Assembly: GCF_036324505.1 (NCBI RefSeq)
Contig: NC_086368.1
Location: 20,128,878-20,192,877, forward strand
Direction of reading: 5' to 3'
From: Eleginops maclovinus
Taxonomy: Eukaryota > Chordata > Actinopteri > Perciformes > Eleginopidae
DNA length: 64,000 nt
Below, in pieces: positions 17,146 to 29,959 of the stretch. Each line of letters begins with the position of its first letter. Within the stretch, counting starts at the first letter, position 1. The notes below the pieces were generated by a model, which saw only the letters and a program-made list of their open reading frames with translations, had not been told where the DNA came from and ran no database searches. Both the position numbers and the translations under genes were made by a program.

Positions 17146-20100
17146 AAAACACGTATAACAACACAACAGCTAACAGCGTTATGTATTAGAATCATCCATA
17201 ATCTCTTTTTCCCTTTCCTTCTTTGAATCCCAGGTTTGCACAGTCACTCTTACACCGCATACAAATTCTAATAACTTGCACTTTCAAACACTAGTAAACA
17301 GTTTCCCTCCTTCACTTTCGTCACCCTCATGTCAGTGTGTAACATGCAATCATGTGTGTGTAGATTCACTGCCTCAGATGTGGTGCGATTAAATGACATT
17401 ACTCCCAAAACATCAGAAAACATAGCATTTCTTTTGCTTTTTGATGCATCGTTGCATATGAACTGGAATCTAATTGTAAATCCCCAAACTACAAGGGTGT
17501 TTTAGAAAATCTGTAAAACTGTTTCCTAACAGCAACATTCAATATTAAAGTTAGAATAAATTCCTTACGATGGAAATCCTTCTCTATCTTTGATATAACC
17601 ACTGCCTTTACTGTTGATCCTTCATCCATAAAGACATTATTTTTTCTTACTAAGTTTTTTTTAAAAGGATAATTGTCCTTACTTTTTTTTAACTCTTCAC
17701 GTGCAGCCTTGGCTTTTTAGTTTGAGCCTTGCTGATGTGTGTGCCACACCACTCCAGGTAAAGGCTTGTTTCTGGACTCAACTTCTGGGTCAGAAAGGTT
17801 TTAAAATGATGTGAGTCCTTGAGGCATACAACAAGATCCTCTCTCGCTCTCTGTGGTTATCCCTGCCTGGGAAGAAGTGTGTGAGTGTGTGTTAAAACAG
17901 CTTGTTAACACATACACCACTGCCTTGGCTGGGACTCCCTAACTATTCCCTTCAAACTAAATGCCAAGGAAAGGAGATAGTATTCATAAACACACTCTTA
18001 GTCTCACGTTAGTGTGAGTCGTTAGTGTGTTTGTGTGTGTGTTAGAGATGCGTAGCAGCTGTGACAGTAAACATGTTTATGAAGCACCTGCTAATAGAAA
18101 GCAGGTGTTGATTGTCTTCTGAGTATATTTAGAGAGCAATGCTGACACTATTGTCTGCAATGGAGGGTAGATTAACACACACACACACACACACACAGTC
18201 ATTTTTTTATTATAATACACCCAGCCTTGAGAAAGCAGTTTCAGACATTCTTCTGTTGTCTTTTGCATAACCACAGAGGCGGCAGTGGTATGTTTGTGTG
18301 TGTGTGTTTGTTTATGTGAGTGTGCTTATGCAGCCTTCCCACTTTGTCTTTTTATTTGTAAACATGCACACTCATATGTGTACCAAAGTGGGTGTGGGCA
18401 CATATGAATGTGTTTGTGAATGTTTGGATAATATGGTCTCTGCGCTGCTTTACTGCTCTGGGTCTGTTTATTTGTATACGTGTGTGTGCATGTGTGTGTG
18501 TGTTGTGAGACCTCCTTTTGGGTTTGACTCTCAAGGCATTGTGGGGATTTTGTGGGGGTTGTTTGTAAACATCAACAGCAGTAAGTTTTATTTTATTGTG
18601 TCTTTATTTTACGACATTATTCCCAGATGGCTGCTAAAGCTTGCAGATTTTAATGCGTCTACCACACATTTCTGCGCTCCCTCGCCTCACGCTCCTCTGC
18701 CACACATGTGCTTTTGCTCTCATACGCAAACAAACAACACGGTCTGCGGGGCTGATATGTTCAGGAATGAGCACTGAAGAATAATTCTCCCCCACATTTC
18801 CACTCAGGCCAGAATCAGCTCTTTTTTTTTTAAGAATCTAAAATCCTGCGTTTAAAGGATCAGAGTGAGTTATTCAAGTTAGTGGCAGGAGCTTTTTTTC
18901 CCAGCTCTGTGACACTGTGGGTGAGCTCTCCCATATTTCTCTTTAATTAAGCCAGAGAAAACCTTGTAGTACAGCCAACCCAGCTCATGTAGCCACTTAT
19001 GTTTTAATTTAATTACCTGTCCACTTTGATAATTATTTCCCCTGATTAACAGGGAGAGAAGGGTTCCTAAATGGGAATTGGAGATGGGTGAGAGGGCCAA
19101 ACAGCGCCTTTCTCTTTTCCCCCAAGAATAAGAAGGAAGGTGTGGACTTAAGATGTCCAAGCCAGCCCTTTTTTTCCGGTTAAATTTTTGGCCCGCTTCA
19201 GCCCAGGGTTGCTCGGCTTTATTTAGGCAGTGCTGAATACAGAGTCCTATTGAGTTTCCTGTGCTCTGTTTAATCTTGTAATTGTATGCAACTATGAGCC
19301 AAAACAGGCAAACAACTAACAAATCATGATTTTCCAAGCAGGCAGGGGGTGATTGATATCTTTAGTAAAAATGTCAACAGTTACACAACAACAAGCACAA
19401 AGATGATTCAGTCTCTTCGCCCTCTATTGTTTTTCTCTAGTATATTATTTCCCTATAATTTGGTTGATTTGTCTGTAAGTGTATTATCTGTTGTCATCAT
19501 TTCTGTGGACCCGAGGAAGAGTAGCTGCTTCAGTTACTAATGGGGATTATAATCAAGTCCGACACATATTTAGTTATATGAATTTGGTTGTTTGTCACTA
19601 TACAGATTTTACCTTTAGTGGTGTCCTACTAACTTTGTTTTAATAACAGCGTCTCGTTTTTTCAATCAAACTTGGAAGTGCACCTTCATGATAATGGCCA
19701 CTTAAAAAGCATCACTGATCACCGTCCAGTTTCTCACATTAGCGCCCGCCACTCCTCTGGAGATTTATTGGAGATATATAACAAAGTGTTCCTGGCAAAA
19801 AAACTGTCAGGCTCAGAGGAGAGGTGTATAAGTATAAAATAAAATATGGTTGCTCATGTAGTAGTTAGATTCACACACACCACAAACACACACACTAAAC
19901 ATTTGCACACATACACACATATTTTAGTGGTATTGATCGTGCTAATGAATGTGTTGTGATTTACTGCAGTCGTGACCCATTGTTGGGTGGTGCTGTGATG
20001 GACTGCCATCATTTTCCAATGGTAAAAGCTCAGATACAGCAAAGGCAGGAGGGCAGAATCTCATTTAATGGCCAAAGCAAAATTATTCTAAGATCTTCTT

Positions 20101-20776
20101 ATGAGTTATGGCAATCTCTTTTTTCCCTCACTTTATTCCTTTTTTTCTGCGACAGGTATGATGTAATTTCCAAATTTCATCAGAGACAGTAATCTCAACA
20201 CTGATTATGCTGTCAATTACTAAATGAATGTGGTGGTGAGGTGAAGAAAAAAGGTGGTAATAACTCTGTCGAAGGATTTGTCAGGCTTCCGAAATACATA
20301 AAGGACATAGTAAGGTAGGCAGACAGTACAAATTGTCCAATCACAATATAACTGTCTGTTTGCAAGGTAAGTGTAAAACAAAAAAGAAACCATTTAAAAT
20401 GATTTTACAATTTTTTTGTATTTGTTGTTAAATGCAGCGTTTCTTATGTTGTGATACATCTTGTGAACCAATAAAGGTTTCCATGCAGTATCACGAAAAG
20501 GTCATTCAATAGTGGAAAAGGTAGAAAAAGACAACATGTATACTTTATTTAAATTGTATAAACCAATACACATTTTAAATCTCTGAAATGTACAAATGTT
20601 TAAAGGAAATCAAAGTGTTTTAATATTAAGCTTCTTCAGTTTGTGTGATCGTGCTTTGTTTGTGACGGTTTTTGAGCTCAAACTCTGGGCAGGCTAACAT
20701 CTGTTCCTCTCTGCCTCCACAATAGCACAACTCAGCCGGGATGCAAAGAGAGGTCAAAAGATCAGTGCCTTCCCCT

Positions 20777-20779
<3 letters not shown>
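17146..20779. other. Upstream flank before the CpG block
   Basis: Non-coding, with a short CA tract at 18175-18197, GT-rich sequence near 18290-18510, and a motif-dense segment at 18880-19330 listed separately. No gene supported. Confidence 0.5.
18880..19330. promoter_or_regulatory. Candidate conserved non-coding element
   Basis: An unusually complex, non-repetitive segment among low-complexity neighbours. It carries TTTAATTAAG, TTTAATTTAATTACC and GATAATTATTTCC homeodomain-type sites and lies about 2 kb upstream of the CpG block. The call rests on composition only. Confidence 0.25.

Positions 20780-20873
<94 letters not shown>
20780..20873. repeat. (CA)n microsatellite, about 47 units, followed by (GA)n
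   Basis: Uninterrupted CA run, then GGGAGGGAGGG and a GA run to about 20907. It directly abuts the CpG-rich promoter block. Confidence 0.99.
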
Positions 20874-20875
<2 letters not shown>

Positions 20876-20930
20876 GGAGGGAGGGAGAGAGAGAGAGAGA
20901 GAGAGGGATACCTCAAACCGGCTGCTGTTT

Positions 20931-21577
20931 TCCTATTGTGCGCCAGGGCTTTGCGAGGATAGGGCAAGCGATCAAAAACGCGCACCTGCTTTAGAGTAAT
21001 TACGGTAGCGCAGCAGCAAACTGTCCCTCTCGCAACACACACAATCCACACTCGTTCTCTCGCACAGCCCTAGTGATTCAACCCTGATTTCCAGCGAACA
21101 GACGGGATGCCAAAAAGTGAGGACCGGTGAAGAGCTTGTTCGCGCTGAAGAAGTCTCTTGAAGAGATAGCGAAGGGAAGCAGACGCAACAAAACAAGACG
21201 AGAAGCTGCGTGCTTTCTCCGCGGCAACTTGCGCACAGTGCCAGAGTTTTAGCGGCAGTATTGTTCTGACTTCACTCCAGAGGGGCCACTCGGAGGAGAG
21301 AGGACGCACACAAAAGGGAAAAGGAAAGGACTAACGAGCACGCTTTGTCGTTTGAAGTAATGGTCCTGCGGTCTTAGATCCTAGATTTCTCTGTCTCTCT
21401 CTCCCCTCTCTGTTTCTTTCCATTTTTCTTTTTTTGAGATTTTTTTCGTCGGTTTGTGTCCCCCTTTGTCGCCGCGAGAGAGTGGACGCACCGGGGGCTC
21501 GAGGAGCAGAAGCGGGGCTGTCCACATGGTCCAACCACTGGCGTGAAAGTTGACTTCTTCAGAAAACCAGAGAACAG
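20931..21577 (+). promoter_or_regulatory. CpG-rich promoter block, candidate foxp4 promoter and non-coding exon 1
   Basis: By hand count, about 39 CpG dinucleotides fall in roughly 620 bp, close to the number expected from base composition. The rest of the window is strongly CpG-depleted. Such a block usually marks an unmethylated promoter. It holds no long meaningful reading frame. A donor-like AACAG|GTTGAT at 21573-21582 could end a non-coding exon, but it is a weak match, so the exon end is uncertain. The assignment to foxp4 is inference: it is the only strong CpG island upstream of the first coding exon, on a strand-neutral signal. It could instead serve a divergent or unrelated non-coding transcript. 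Confidence 0.55.
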
Positions 21578-21780
21578 GTTGATGCATTATACACTTTCCT
21601 TTCCCACTTCTTTTTTTACCTTCCTTAATCTTTCCTCACTCTGTGCTTCCATTGAAACTCTGACACACACACTACTCTAGTAAAAGCCAAAAACATCTCG
21701 AACTTCAACTTTTTCATCGCAAATTGTTTGTGAAACATCTCCAAGTCAGCCTAAAAATATAATACGGTATAACAGAGTAT

Positions 21781-21788
21781 TATAAAGG
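21781..21788 (+). promoter_or_regulatory. TATA-box-like element downstream of the CpG block
   Basis: TATAAAGG is followed by a GC-containing stretch (GGCACACGCGG) and a pyrimidine-rich segment where an initiator near 21810 would fall. It lies about 200 bp past the CpG block. It may be a secondary start site or chance in AT-rich sequence. Confidence 0.2.
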
Positions 21789-23289
21789 CTGGCACACGCG
21801 GTGTTTCCCTCTTTTTGACTTCCCTCATGTTACATTTTAACTTTGTTTTCACCGGAACGTTGAATCACTAAACTTATCAGCCACGTTTTTAAGTCCTCTT
21901 TGAAGTTTTCATCTTTTAAATTTGTACAATAGAGGTGGATCAAGTTTCGTGCAATTTCTTCGCAACTTCCGCACGTGTTACACAGAGTAACACTGTGGTT
22001 TATTTCAAACGAGGTTTATTTTAATGGTCAGGTTGAACTCTTATAATTTATCGAAGCAGTTGTGTGCACTGAGAGACCGGTGCTTATAGAAAGTGTCATT
22101 GTCCGAGGCTCATGAGGCAACACAAAGTTTGTCTCCCAGGTTATGACAAACTAAGATGTCGGGAGTGGATTTGAATGGAGGCGAGAAAACTTAACTTTGC
22201 GTGGCTATTATTAGCGCTTGTTAAGCGATTTGATAATAAACACCGACGTAGGTTATGTGGTGATAATTTTACACACCCGTGCGAGAGTGCTTTGTCATCG
22301 CTTTACCTGTTTAACTCGCAGCCGTTAAGCACTGTCTCCCTATTCTTTACTTTTTGTTTTTTAAAATGTAAAAATAACTTTTAAAATAAAAAAAAGCTCC
22401 ATACCCTTAAACGAGGAAATACACCGCTTGTTTAAAAATAGGGGGAGAAACGTGTTTTAGTGGACAGTCAATAGGTCAGGGGACAACACTTTCTTTTCAA
22501 ATCATTCTGACTTTTGAAATCGGAACCGCGTTAAAGTAGCCTCAAAGAGTTTGTTGTATTTTCCCAATAATCTCACTGGATTAAATAAATAACAATAAAG
22601 GCCTAAAGCTGGGGGTCTTAACAGCAGGACGTGGAGGGAAAGTTGTTAATGCATAGTAAAAGTTTAACGGAGAATATTAAAACGGATCTAATTTGTAGAC
22701 AGTGATAATTACTGCATTATAACACTGATGCGTCTAATTTATTCATAATTCACAAGTGATGGCGTTAAATAAAACAAAAACGTTCTATATGAAAACATGT
22801 ACAGGCCCACATATTTAAAACAAACTTAGACAATGTTATTCATTTAGAAATTGAGATGGTTAAAGTCTATATGGAACCTCTACATGACCCATGTTTTCCC
22901 TTTCTTTTTTGCAGTCATAAACCGTCTTAAAGCAGGCCCACACCACAAAGGAAAATTATATTTTCTTCATGGAGGAAAAAAAAACGTATAACCGGAACTG
23001 TAATTTTTTAAATAACATATTATAATGATATAAACAGTTTAAAATCCGCCCTTAATTTGCGCAACAGCACACAACACGAATGGTGTCACATCTACTTAAG
23101 TGTTGTTAAAAATAAGTTGTTATTCAATTTCCCCCTGAAAAATCAAACCAAAGAAATCAAATATGAAATTCAGCCACAACAGTCCCGCATGTCAGATGGA
23201 CTCATGTCCCGCGTGATGGAAGGTTGCAGACAAAAAAGAGGGAGAGATGAAACGACAATTAATCGCTGTTAGTTGTCTGTCATTGAGAG

Positions 23290-23395
23290 AAAAGCATACA
23301 GGCCGTGTGGGTGCACACCCTGACACGGGCATTATTGCCCTGTGATTGATGGGCGCCGGGGCATTTGGCATAATTAATTTTATTTACTGTGTCCT
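23290..23395. promoter_or_regulatory. Candidate conserved element in intron 1
   Basis: A complex GC-balanced segment with a GGGCA/TGCCC stem (23327-23331 and 23336-23340, loop TTAT), a TGATTGATGGGCGCC segment and a GCATAATTAATTT homeodomain-like site. It is followed by a C-rich tract. Composition-based guess only. Confidence 0.22.
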
Positions 23396-26300
23396 CTCTC
23401 TCCTGTTGTGTGTCCCCCCCCCCCTTCCTTCCCCCACCACCGCCTTCCTGTCCTCTGTGGTGGCATTTCCACGACGCGATGACACACTTTTAATTGCACT
23501 TTAATAGAAGATCCAGCGGGAATGAAAAAGCTCTTCATCACGTTTTATGACCTTGTCACATTTCTGGTGTCAGACAGGAAAGCAGGTATTTTGTGCTGGC
23601 TTGGAGCCCCAGGAGTAAAGTGTTTGCTGAATAAGAAAAAAAAAAAAGTTTATTTAATCTAGATTAATAACATTAATGTGAAGCCCTCTCAAAATTCTGC
23701 ATCAATGTTTTATGTGTTTATTTCAAACCAGCCATTAGATCAAAATCTGAATTTTGAGATCTTTTAATTTTTATGTACATTTCTGTATATTTGAACCATT
23801 TTTTTGTGTGAAAACAATTAGCACAAATGAATGCTGACAGCTTCTCACGGTTAGATAATTCTTATATGCTGAACTGGCTGAAATGATTTTCCTGGAACAT
23901 GGGAAACAAATTCTTTTAAAAATGCATGTAGCTACATGTTCCTTCAGCTGCTTAATTTCTCTCTGGCACAGTGAAGGCTCGGCAGCTGACATGTCTCAAA
24001 TACTGTAAAACAAGGTTTCCAACAAAATTCAGATTACTGGACAATTTAGTGAATTGTACATTTTTATTTAAAATTGCCTGACAAAGCTTCCATAGAAACA
24101 AATAATAGAGCTCAGGGAGAACAGTGAGACACTGATGAAATATAAAGGATTTTTTAATTAATTACCCCTATTTGAACACTGCAGTGTTTACCAACAGTAA
24201 AAAGTCATTGTGAAGTTATCATTCATGATGTGCTTTGTAAATTCATCGCATCAGTAAAGGCTTTCCATGGAAATAAACAATGCGATAAAAGATTTTTTTG
24301 AGAATTTGGTTTTAAAGAAGAGTGTATGTGTGCAGGAAGCCAGAGGTGTCAGAGACAGATTGACTCTCTCTGCTCTCTGTCGGCTATTGTGCGTCCGTGT
24401 GTTTGCCTCAGCACTGCCACCTTTTTTCATCTGACTTGCCTCAACACTTTTCCTTCTTTGCCTTTTTTTCCCTGCCTCCTCTCGACAGCTGTGTCTTTTC
24501 CATGTCCTGTTTTGTTTCAATGTTTGTAAGAGTTGCTCATGTGCTGCTGATTTTTATCAGTTTCAGACTCTGTTCTCCAGCAGACAATTGTTTTTGTTAT
24601 GCTTACTGACACATTACTTAAATGATGATTTTCAGCCCGGCCAGTGTGTGTGTGTGACTATGTTCCAGTGTGTGACTCCGGTACATGTATGAGACTGTCT
24701 AGAGACGGGCATTAACGGCTGTGAATCTCATGCGCGTTAAAACCCCTTCAAGCAGGATTAAAGCCAGCAACATGATTGTGTTAGTCCATAAACTCACTCA
24801 GAGAGTCCTTACCTCCAGCATGAGCGTGTGTGAATGTATGTGTGGAAGAGTGTACATATCTGAGTGCGGGAGTGTGTGTGCACAAGAGTGCTTTTTCTCA
24901 ATTCACCTGTCCTGCTTGAGTGAAAATGGACAGTATTTGAAGTTTTAAATGTCCTGTGCGTCGGTAGCGTTGATGGCTCGCCTGTCCGTCTCTCCATCTC
25001 TCGCTTTCCCCTCATTAGAGCCCTCCTGCTCCCAAGCCCACAAGTCTGAGTGGGCTTTTGGCTCCAAAGTGATGTTGAAGAGCACCCGTATACAACTCTG
25101 CTATACATGTAGGATTTGACCTGTGATGGATACTCACAGGTTTACTTCTACTGCAGCACTTCAGTGCATTACCTGCTCAAAAAAGCTGAAATGGTTAATT
25201 TTCAATATCTTTTAGACGGGGTTTGAGAAAAGCAAAAAATGTCACTGTGCATGGAGCAAGGCATTTAAAAAACATTGAATTATTGAAAGTGTAGGTCCTG
25301 CAGCTTTCGTTATAGCAGCTTTTGGCTTTTAAATGTAAAAACGGTGTAGGATAAGCTATCCTATAGGTTGTATCAATTGTTTAAACATGTCTTGAAGTGA
25401 AACATATTTAAATGTAGTGTATCTCATATTTTATGGATTTTCATTGTGATTTTAAAAATTGGAAAATAGAAATCTACATGTCTCCATGTGTAATCACTGA
25501 GTAGCATTACAATAGCAATCACGGCTTGTTACCTCTTTAAAAATATGTTAATGAAATATAATTGACAAATTAATGGATTAAATGAAGGTGTTATGTATCA
25601 AGTGGGGGAGTGCTCTGGTTGTGTATTGAAGTGATTGACTGCACAGTGAAAGTGCCGCCACATTGCTTTAGACTGAGGCCTGATTATACATGTGGTTCTA
25701 ATTGAACCTGTTATTCAGAAGAAGTCGAGGCCTGAATAGTTGTGTGCGTCTGTCGGTGTGTGCATCATAAATCCCACACATTTCCAAAGATGAGATGTGT
25801 TTTTAATGACGGGTCAGAAGGCGCTGTTGCGCAGGAAAGTTGCTGGAAAGCAGAGAAAAGAGAGTGAGAAGATGCCTTTAAGTGGTTATTAGGAAGTTGA
25901 CCACCTGTGTGAAAGAGACATACGTTTTTCCCTTTGTTGTATTTTGCCTTTTGTGTCTTTTAAAAGAGCAGTCATTGCATTTGTGATGACAGCAGCCCTG
26001 CTCGCAGTCCCAACCTCGATTCTTTAAAATCTATACACTTTTCTCCTTCTGATTGATAAGCTAATCATTTTTGCTTCACACAGTGGTTTAGCCTGTGGTC
26101 TTTAACATTTCCATACGTTTCAGATGAGTTTTTTCTATATGTGTGTGAGTGTGGGGTGGCTCAGAGATGTTCCTCCATCTCCTCCGAGCACCGGCCCATT
26201 AACGGCTGATGGATGTGGGAAGGAGTGACCCAGCAGCTCAGAGCGGAAGAGACTGTTTCCTATGGACACGGGGGGGAAAGGGAAGCAGGAGAGGGACGGA

Positions 26301-26859
26301 GCGAGAGATATAACGTATGAGTGAAAGGCTGTTAGAAGCGGAGGAAACGACAGTGCGAGTGGGTTTTTAGGCGTGGGTCATTATAGCTGAGGAAGCATTA
26401 GATCAGCCTCTCCAGAGTGCGCCTGGCACCTGAGGCCATGGCTGGAGCTGAAGGAGAATGAGAGCACAGATCGGGAAGTTAGGCAGTCAGACCTATCAAG
26501 TGTGAGTCCACAGACAGAGAGAAATGGTCACGGGATCATTAGGTCAGCGGCACAGCAAGGTAAAGCACATGAGATGGTGGGCTGAAGCCGAAGGAAATGC
26601 CAGAGCGGTGTTGAAAGTGAGCCTGTTGTGTTCAAGCAGAGCGTCTTCATGAAAAAGCTCTCATTGGTTGCTGTGTCCCCTGCTAACTCTGCATTGCCCC
26701 TGACAGCTGTATTTGTGTTATGGATTTTCCTTCACTTCGTCCCGTCTCCCTTTCCTTCTCCCCTGCCTCCCTCTCTCTCAGTAGTCGGCTCCCCTACTCT
26801 CCATCGCCTCCACCCTATGACCTTTTGTAAGCACTTCATCAGAGAGCCGTTGGTGTTTT

Positions 26860-27200
26860 CTAAAGCGCCGCGACAAACTGACAGGGCAGCCGTCAATCGA
26901 GCGGGGGAACCGAGGGAGTAGATCAGTGGAAAGCTTCGCTCAGAACAACAATGTGACTAAACTTTCTGCAGCACTGCTTTAATGTGTATTGAAAGGATGG
27001 CGGTGAAGGGTAGGTGACAGCTGGGAAGCGCAAGACTCGCAATGTTATGGATATACACACACACAGATGCACGCACACACACATTTTTGCACATTTCATA
27101 AACTGACTGGAGAGACGAGTTCCGCAATTCTGGAGTGCTCATTTGTCCGTGGTGCTGCGGCGGTAAAAATCTGCCGAGCGGACGAATGAGCGCCCTGATA
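26860..27200. promoter_or_regulatory. Secondary CpG-enriched patch
   Basis: Clusters of CpG occur near 26863-26915 (GCGCCGCGAC, ATCGAGCGGGGG) and 27115-27195 (GCGGCGG, GCCGAGCGGACG). This is much weaker than the block near 21 kb. It could be an alternative promoter, an enhancer, or chance. Confidence 0.2.
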
Positions 27201-27479
27201 AAATGCTGAGATTTACAGAAGAGGGGGAGCGCACAGGGAATCATATCCTTGTCCTTAAACCCAACTACAACCTGATTGATCTCAAATCAGTTTTTTATTG
27301 TCTTACATTTCCTGTTTCAACAAATAACAGCACCTAATATTTAGACATCTTTGTCATTTTGTTCGATTTTTCTCAGTACCTTTGACTGCCATTATCAGAT
27401 CTACCATAAATCAGATTTATTTTTGAATTTTTTAAGTTTTTGATTTGCATTAGAGTGTTTGAATTGCCTCAACCAGGAT

Positions 27480-27760
27480 TACTTAACATTAACATATGAT
27501 GATAGGAAATTAGTAATGCAGTATTTCCCCGTTGTCCCTGTTCTTTGCCATCCTGGACCAGGGAGGTAATAACCATTCATATGCATCTCATTATGTTTTT
27601 CTAATCCGTAAAGTATCGGGATGTTGGCTAACGCAGGCGAAAGTGAGGCTGGAGCGTTGGCGCATCGCTCTTTTATGGTATTAGTATTTCTGGTATTAGT
27701 TCTGGGGACATGGGATGCCTACTTAAGCTATTAGCATGTGAGGCGCCGTGGGATGATCCA
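27480..27760. promoter_or_regulatory. Candidate conserved element in intron 1
   Basis: Complex sequence with ATTCATATGCATCTCATTATG (octamer-like ATGCAT plus ATTA), GGAAATTAGTAATG and TTCTAATCC. It lies between AT-rich filler and a CpG-containing patch at 27835-27935. Composition-based guess. Confidence 0.22.
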
Positions 27761-28917
27761 TCCCCTGACAGGACGAGCTGTTAACCAGTGTTAAACCAAA
27801 TCACAATAGGCTGCCTGGGATGATGGATTGACAGAGCTCGCTCTCACCACTTGCTTGGGCCGCCCCTCGCTTCCGCCTCCACTACGCGTAGCCTCACATG
27901 ACGATTTGTTCGCTTGGGAATTAAGTTTGTCCAACGAATTTTTCAAAGAAATATACATTTTAGGAGTAAATATAATGAATATTATCAGGCCTATAGAAAA
28001 GGAACCACATGCTCCCTTTGTCTTCGTCTTGTCAACTTCTGTCCTCCTTCTCTTTTTATTCTTCTTCCTTCTCCTGCTGTGGCTCTCAAGGTGAAGAGAC
28101 TGTACAGGCTATGCCCAGTGGGGTGCGGACTCTATGGCTTCTATAGTGCCCTTTCAAAGAGGGGAGGGTGGGGAGGGGGGGACTGCTAGAGCCACTATCG
28201 GGAGTCTTGGAGATCACTCAAAGACGGGAGGGATGCTGTTCTGCATGTGTGTACACTTCCCGTGTGCGCGTGCGTGTGCAACTACAATTAACTGTCAATC
28301 AACCGGTGACCCTCCACCTCTCTCCTCCTCGGACAGAATTCCTCAGGTTTCAGGTTTTGTTTTTCAGACGGCTGTCGGAATAGAAGAAAAGCAAACAGGT
28401 CCTCGCTTTCCCAACTTGTGTGTATTTAGTTTACACATATTATATTGAAGAGGAAACATGCTCTGTGTCATTATTTTTAAAGATTCCTCCATCTGCGTCA
28501 GTAACTGTTAAAAAAAACGAAAGCGTTCCCAGACAGCGATAGAGTGCTGTGTTGTTAAGTAGTTGGTGCTGGTTGATCAGCGGCCGTTTTTTCCCTCAGT
28601 GGCTGCTCGCTGAGCATTGAAACTCTGTTAGTGTGTATGCGCATACACATGCACGCCTGTGTGTGGTGGGCATTGTTGACCGAGAGACATCTGCCACTAG
28701 ATTATACCCAGCTGTTATCTGAATAATTGTGTAATCCCCCTCCCTCCCTCCCTCCCTCCTTTACTCCCTCCTTCCTTCCCTCGCTCCATCCGCCTCCTGC
28801 TTTGCTCTCTTCTTGCACCCACATCTCTTCTCTCTCAGACTGATCAGATGGGGAGTGATGAGTCTCTTCTCTGGGTGGCACTTTTTCAGGAGTTTTTATG
28901 AGTGTGAGATCTTACAA

Positions 28918-28938
28918 GTGTGTGTGTGTGTGTGTGTA
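28918..28938. repeat. Short (GT)10 tract
   Basis: Ten GT units, preceded by a TCCC/TTCC-rich pyrimidine stretch at 28735-28800. Confidence 0.97.
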
Positions 28939-29166
28939 TCACTGCGGCCTCTGGTCTCCAATCGTTGTCTGACATTTGTAGAAGGATCTTAGTACCCCCT
29001 CCACCCGCACACTCACCCAAACCCACCTCCCTATCCTCCCCCCTCTCCCCGTGGCTCTAGGGGAAATAAAAGTAGCCTAATCCTGCCAGATCAAGATTGC
29101 TGTCCACCACAGCTTTACCAGCCTGTGAGTTAGAGCCAGCTCTCATGTTCCTGAGGAGCGACAAGG

Positions 29167-29299
<133 letters not shown>

Positions 29300-29885
29300 A
29301 TTTTGCGTTTGGGCTGTTGGCCTTTGAAGCAGCTTTTGCTGTTTACCGGCAGAACGCTGGTCAGGGGGCGAGAGGAAAGGAAGGCCGAGCAAAGTAAAAC
29401 AGGAATAGCGGAGCAATTCAAAAGTAGGTAAAGGAGTGAAGAAGTATAGTTGTTCACTATTTATATGTTTGACTTGGTGTTTAACCCAAAGTACATTTGT
29501 AATTATTTTAACAGTCTGCATATTACACTGTTCAAATATTGTTATTATAATCATCTTTCGTGTTAATTGAAGAACAAGTTTTCTAATTGTTTTTTGATTT
29601 TTAAAACTTCAATACATACATTTCAAATAAAAGGTAAATAATTGTATGTAATTTTTTAACAACTAATTAAATCAATTTTTAAATGATGCTTTCACATTCT
29701 CACTGTTCCCCGTATCTACAAAGACACAACACAATGTTTTAAACACAGGCATGTTCCTCCTTCCTCAGAACATTTTGGTCGACTTATAGGGAGATATATA
29801 AAACCAAAATTGTATCACTTATTATTTAACTTGTACATTTTTAAATGCATTGAGAAAGATGTTTTTGTTTTACACATAAGGCTGC

Positions 29886-29887
<2 letters not shown>

Positions 29888-29958
<71 letters not shown>
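29888..29958. repeat. (CA)n microsatellite, about 35 units
   Basis: Uninterrupted CA run 590 bp from the preceding GT tract, in the opposite orientation. Confidence 0.99.

Positions 29959-29959
<1 letters not shown>

Noticed and set aside
18298..18777. 159-codon + strand frame without a long pure repeat
   Set aside because: Cys/Val-rich because of GT-rich sequence, with no homology I recognise and no splice context.
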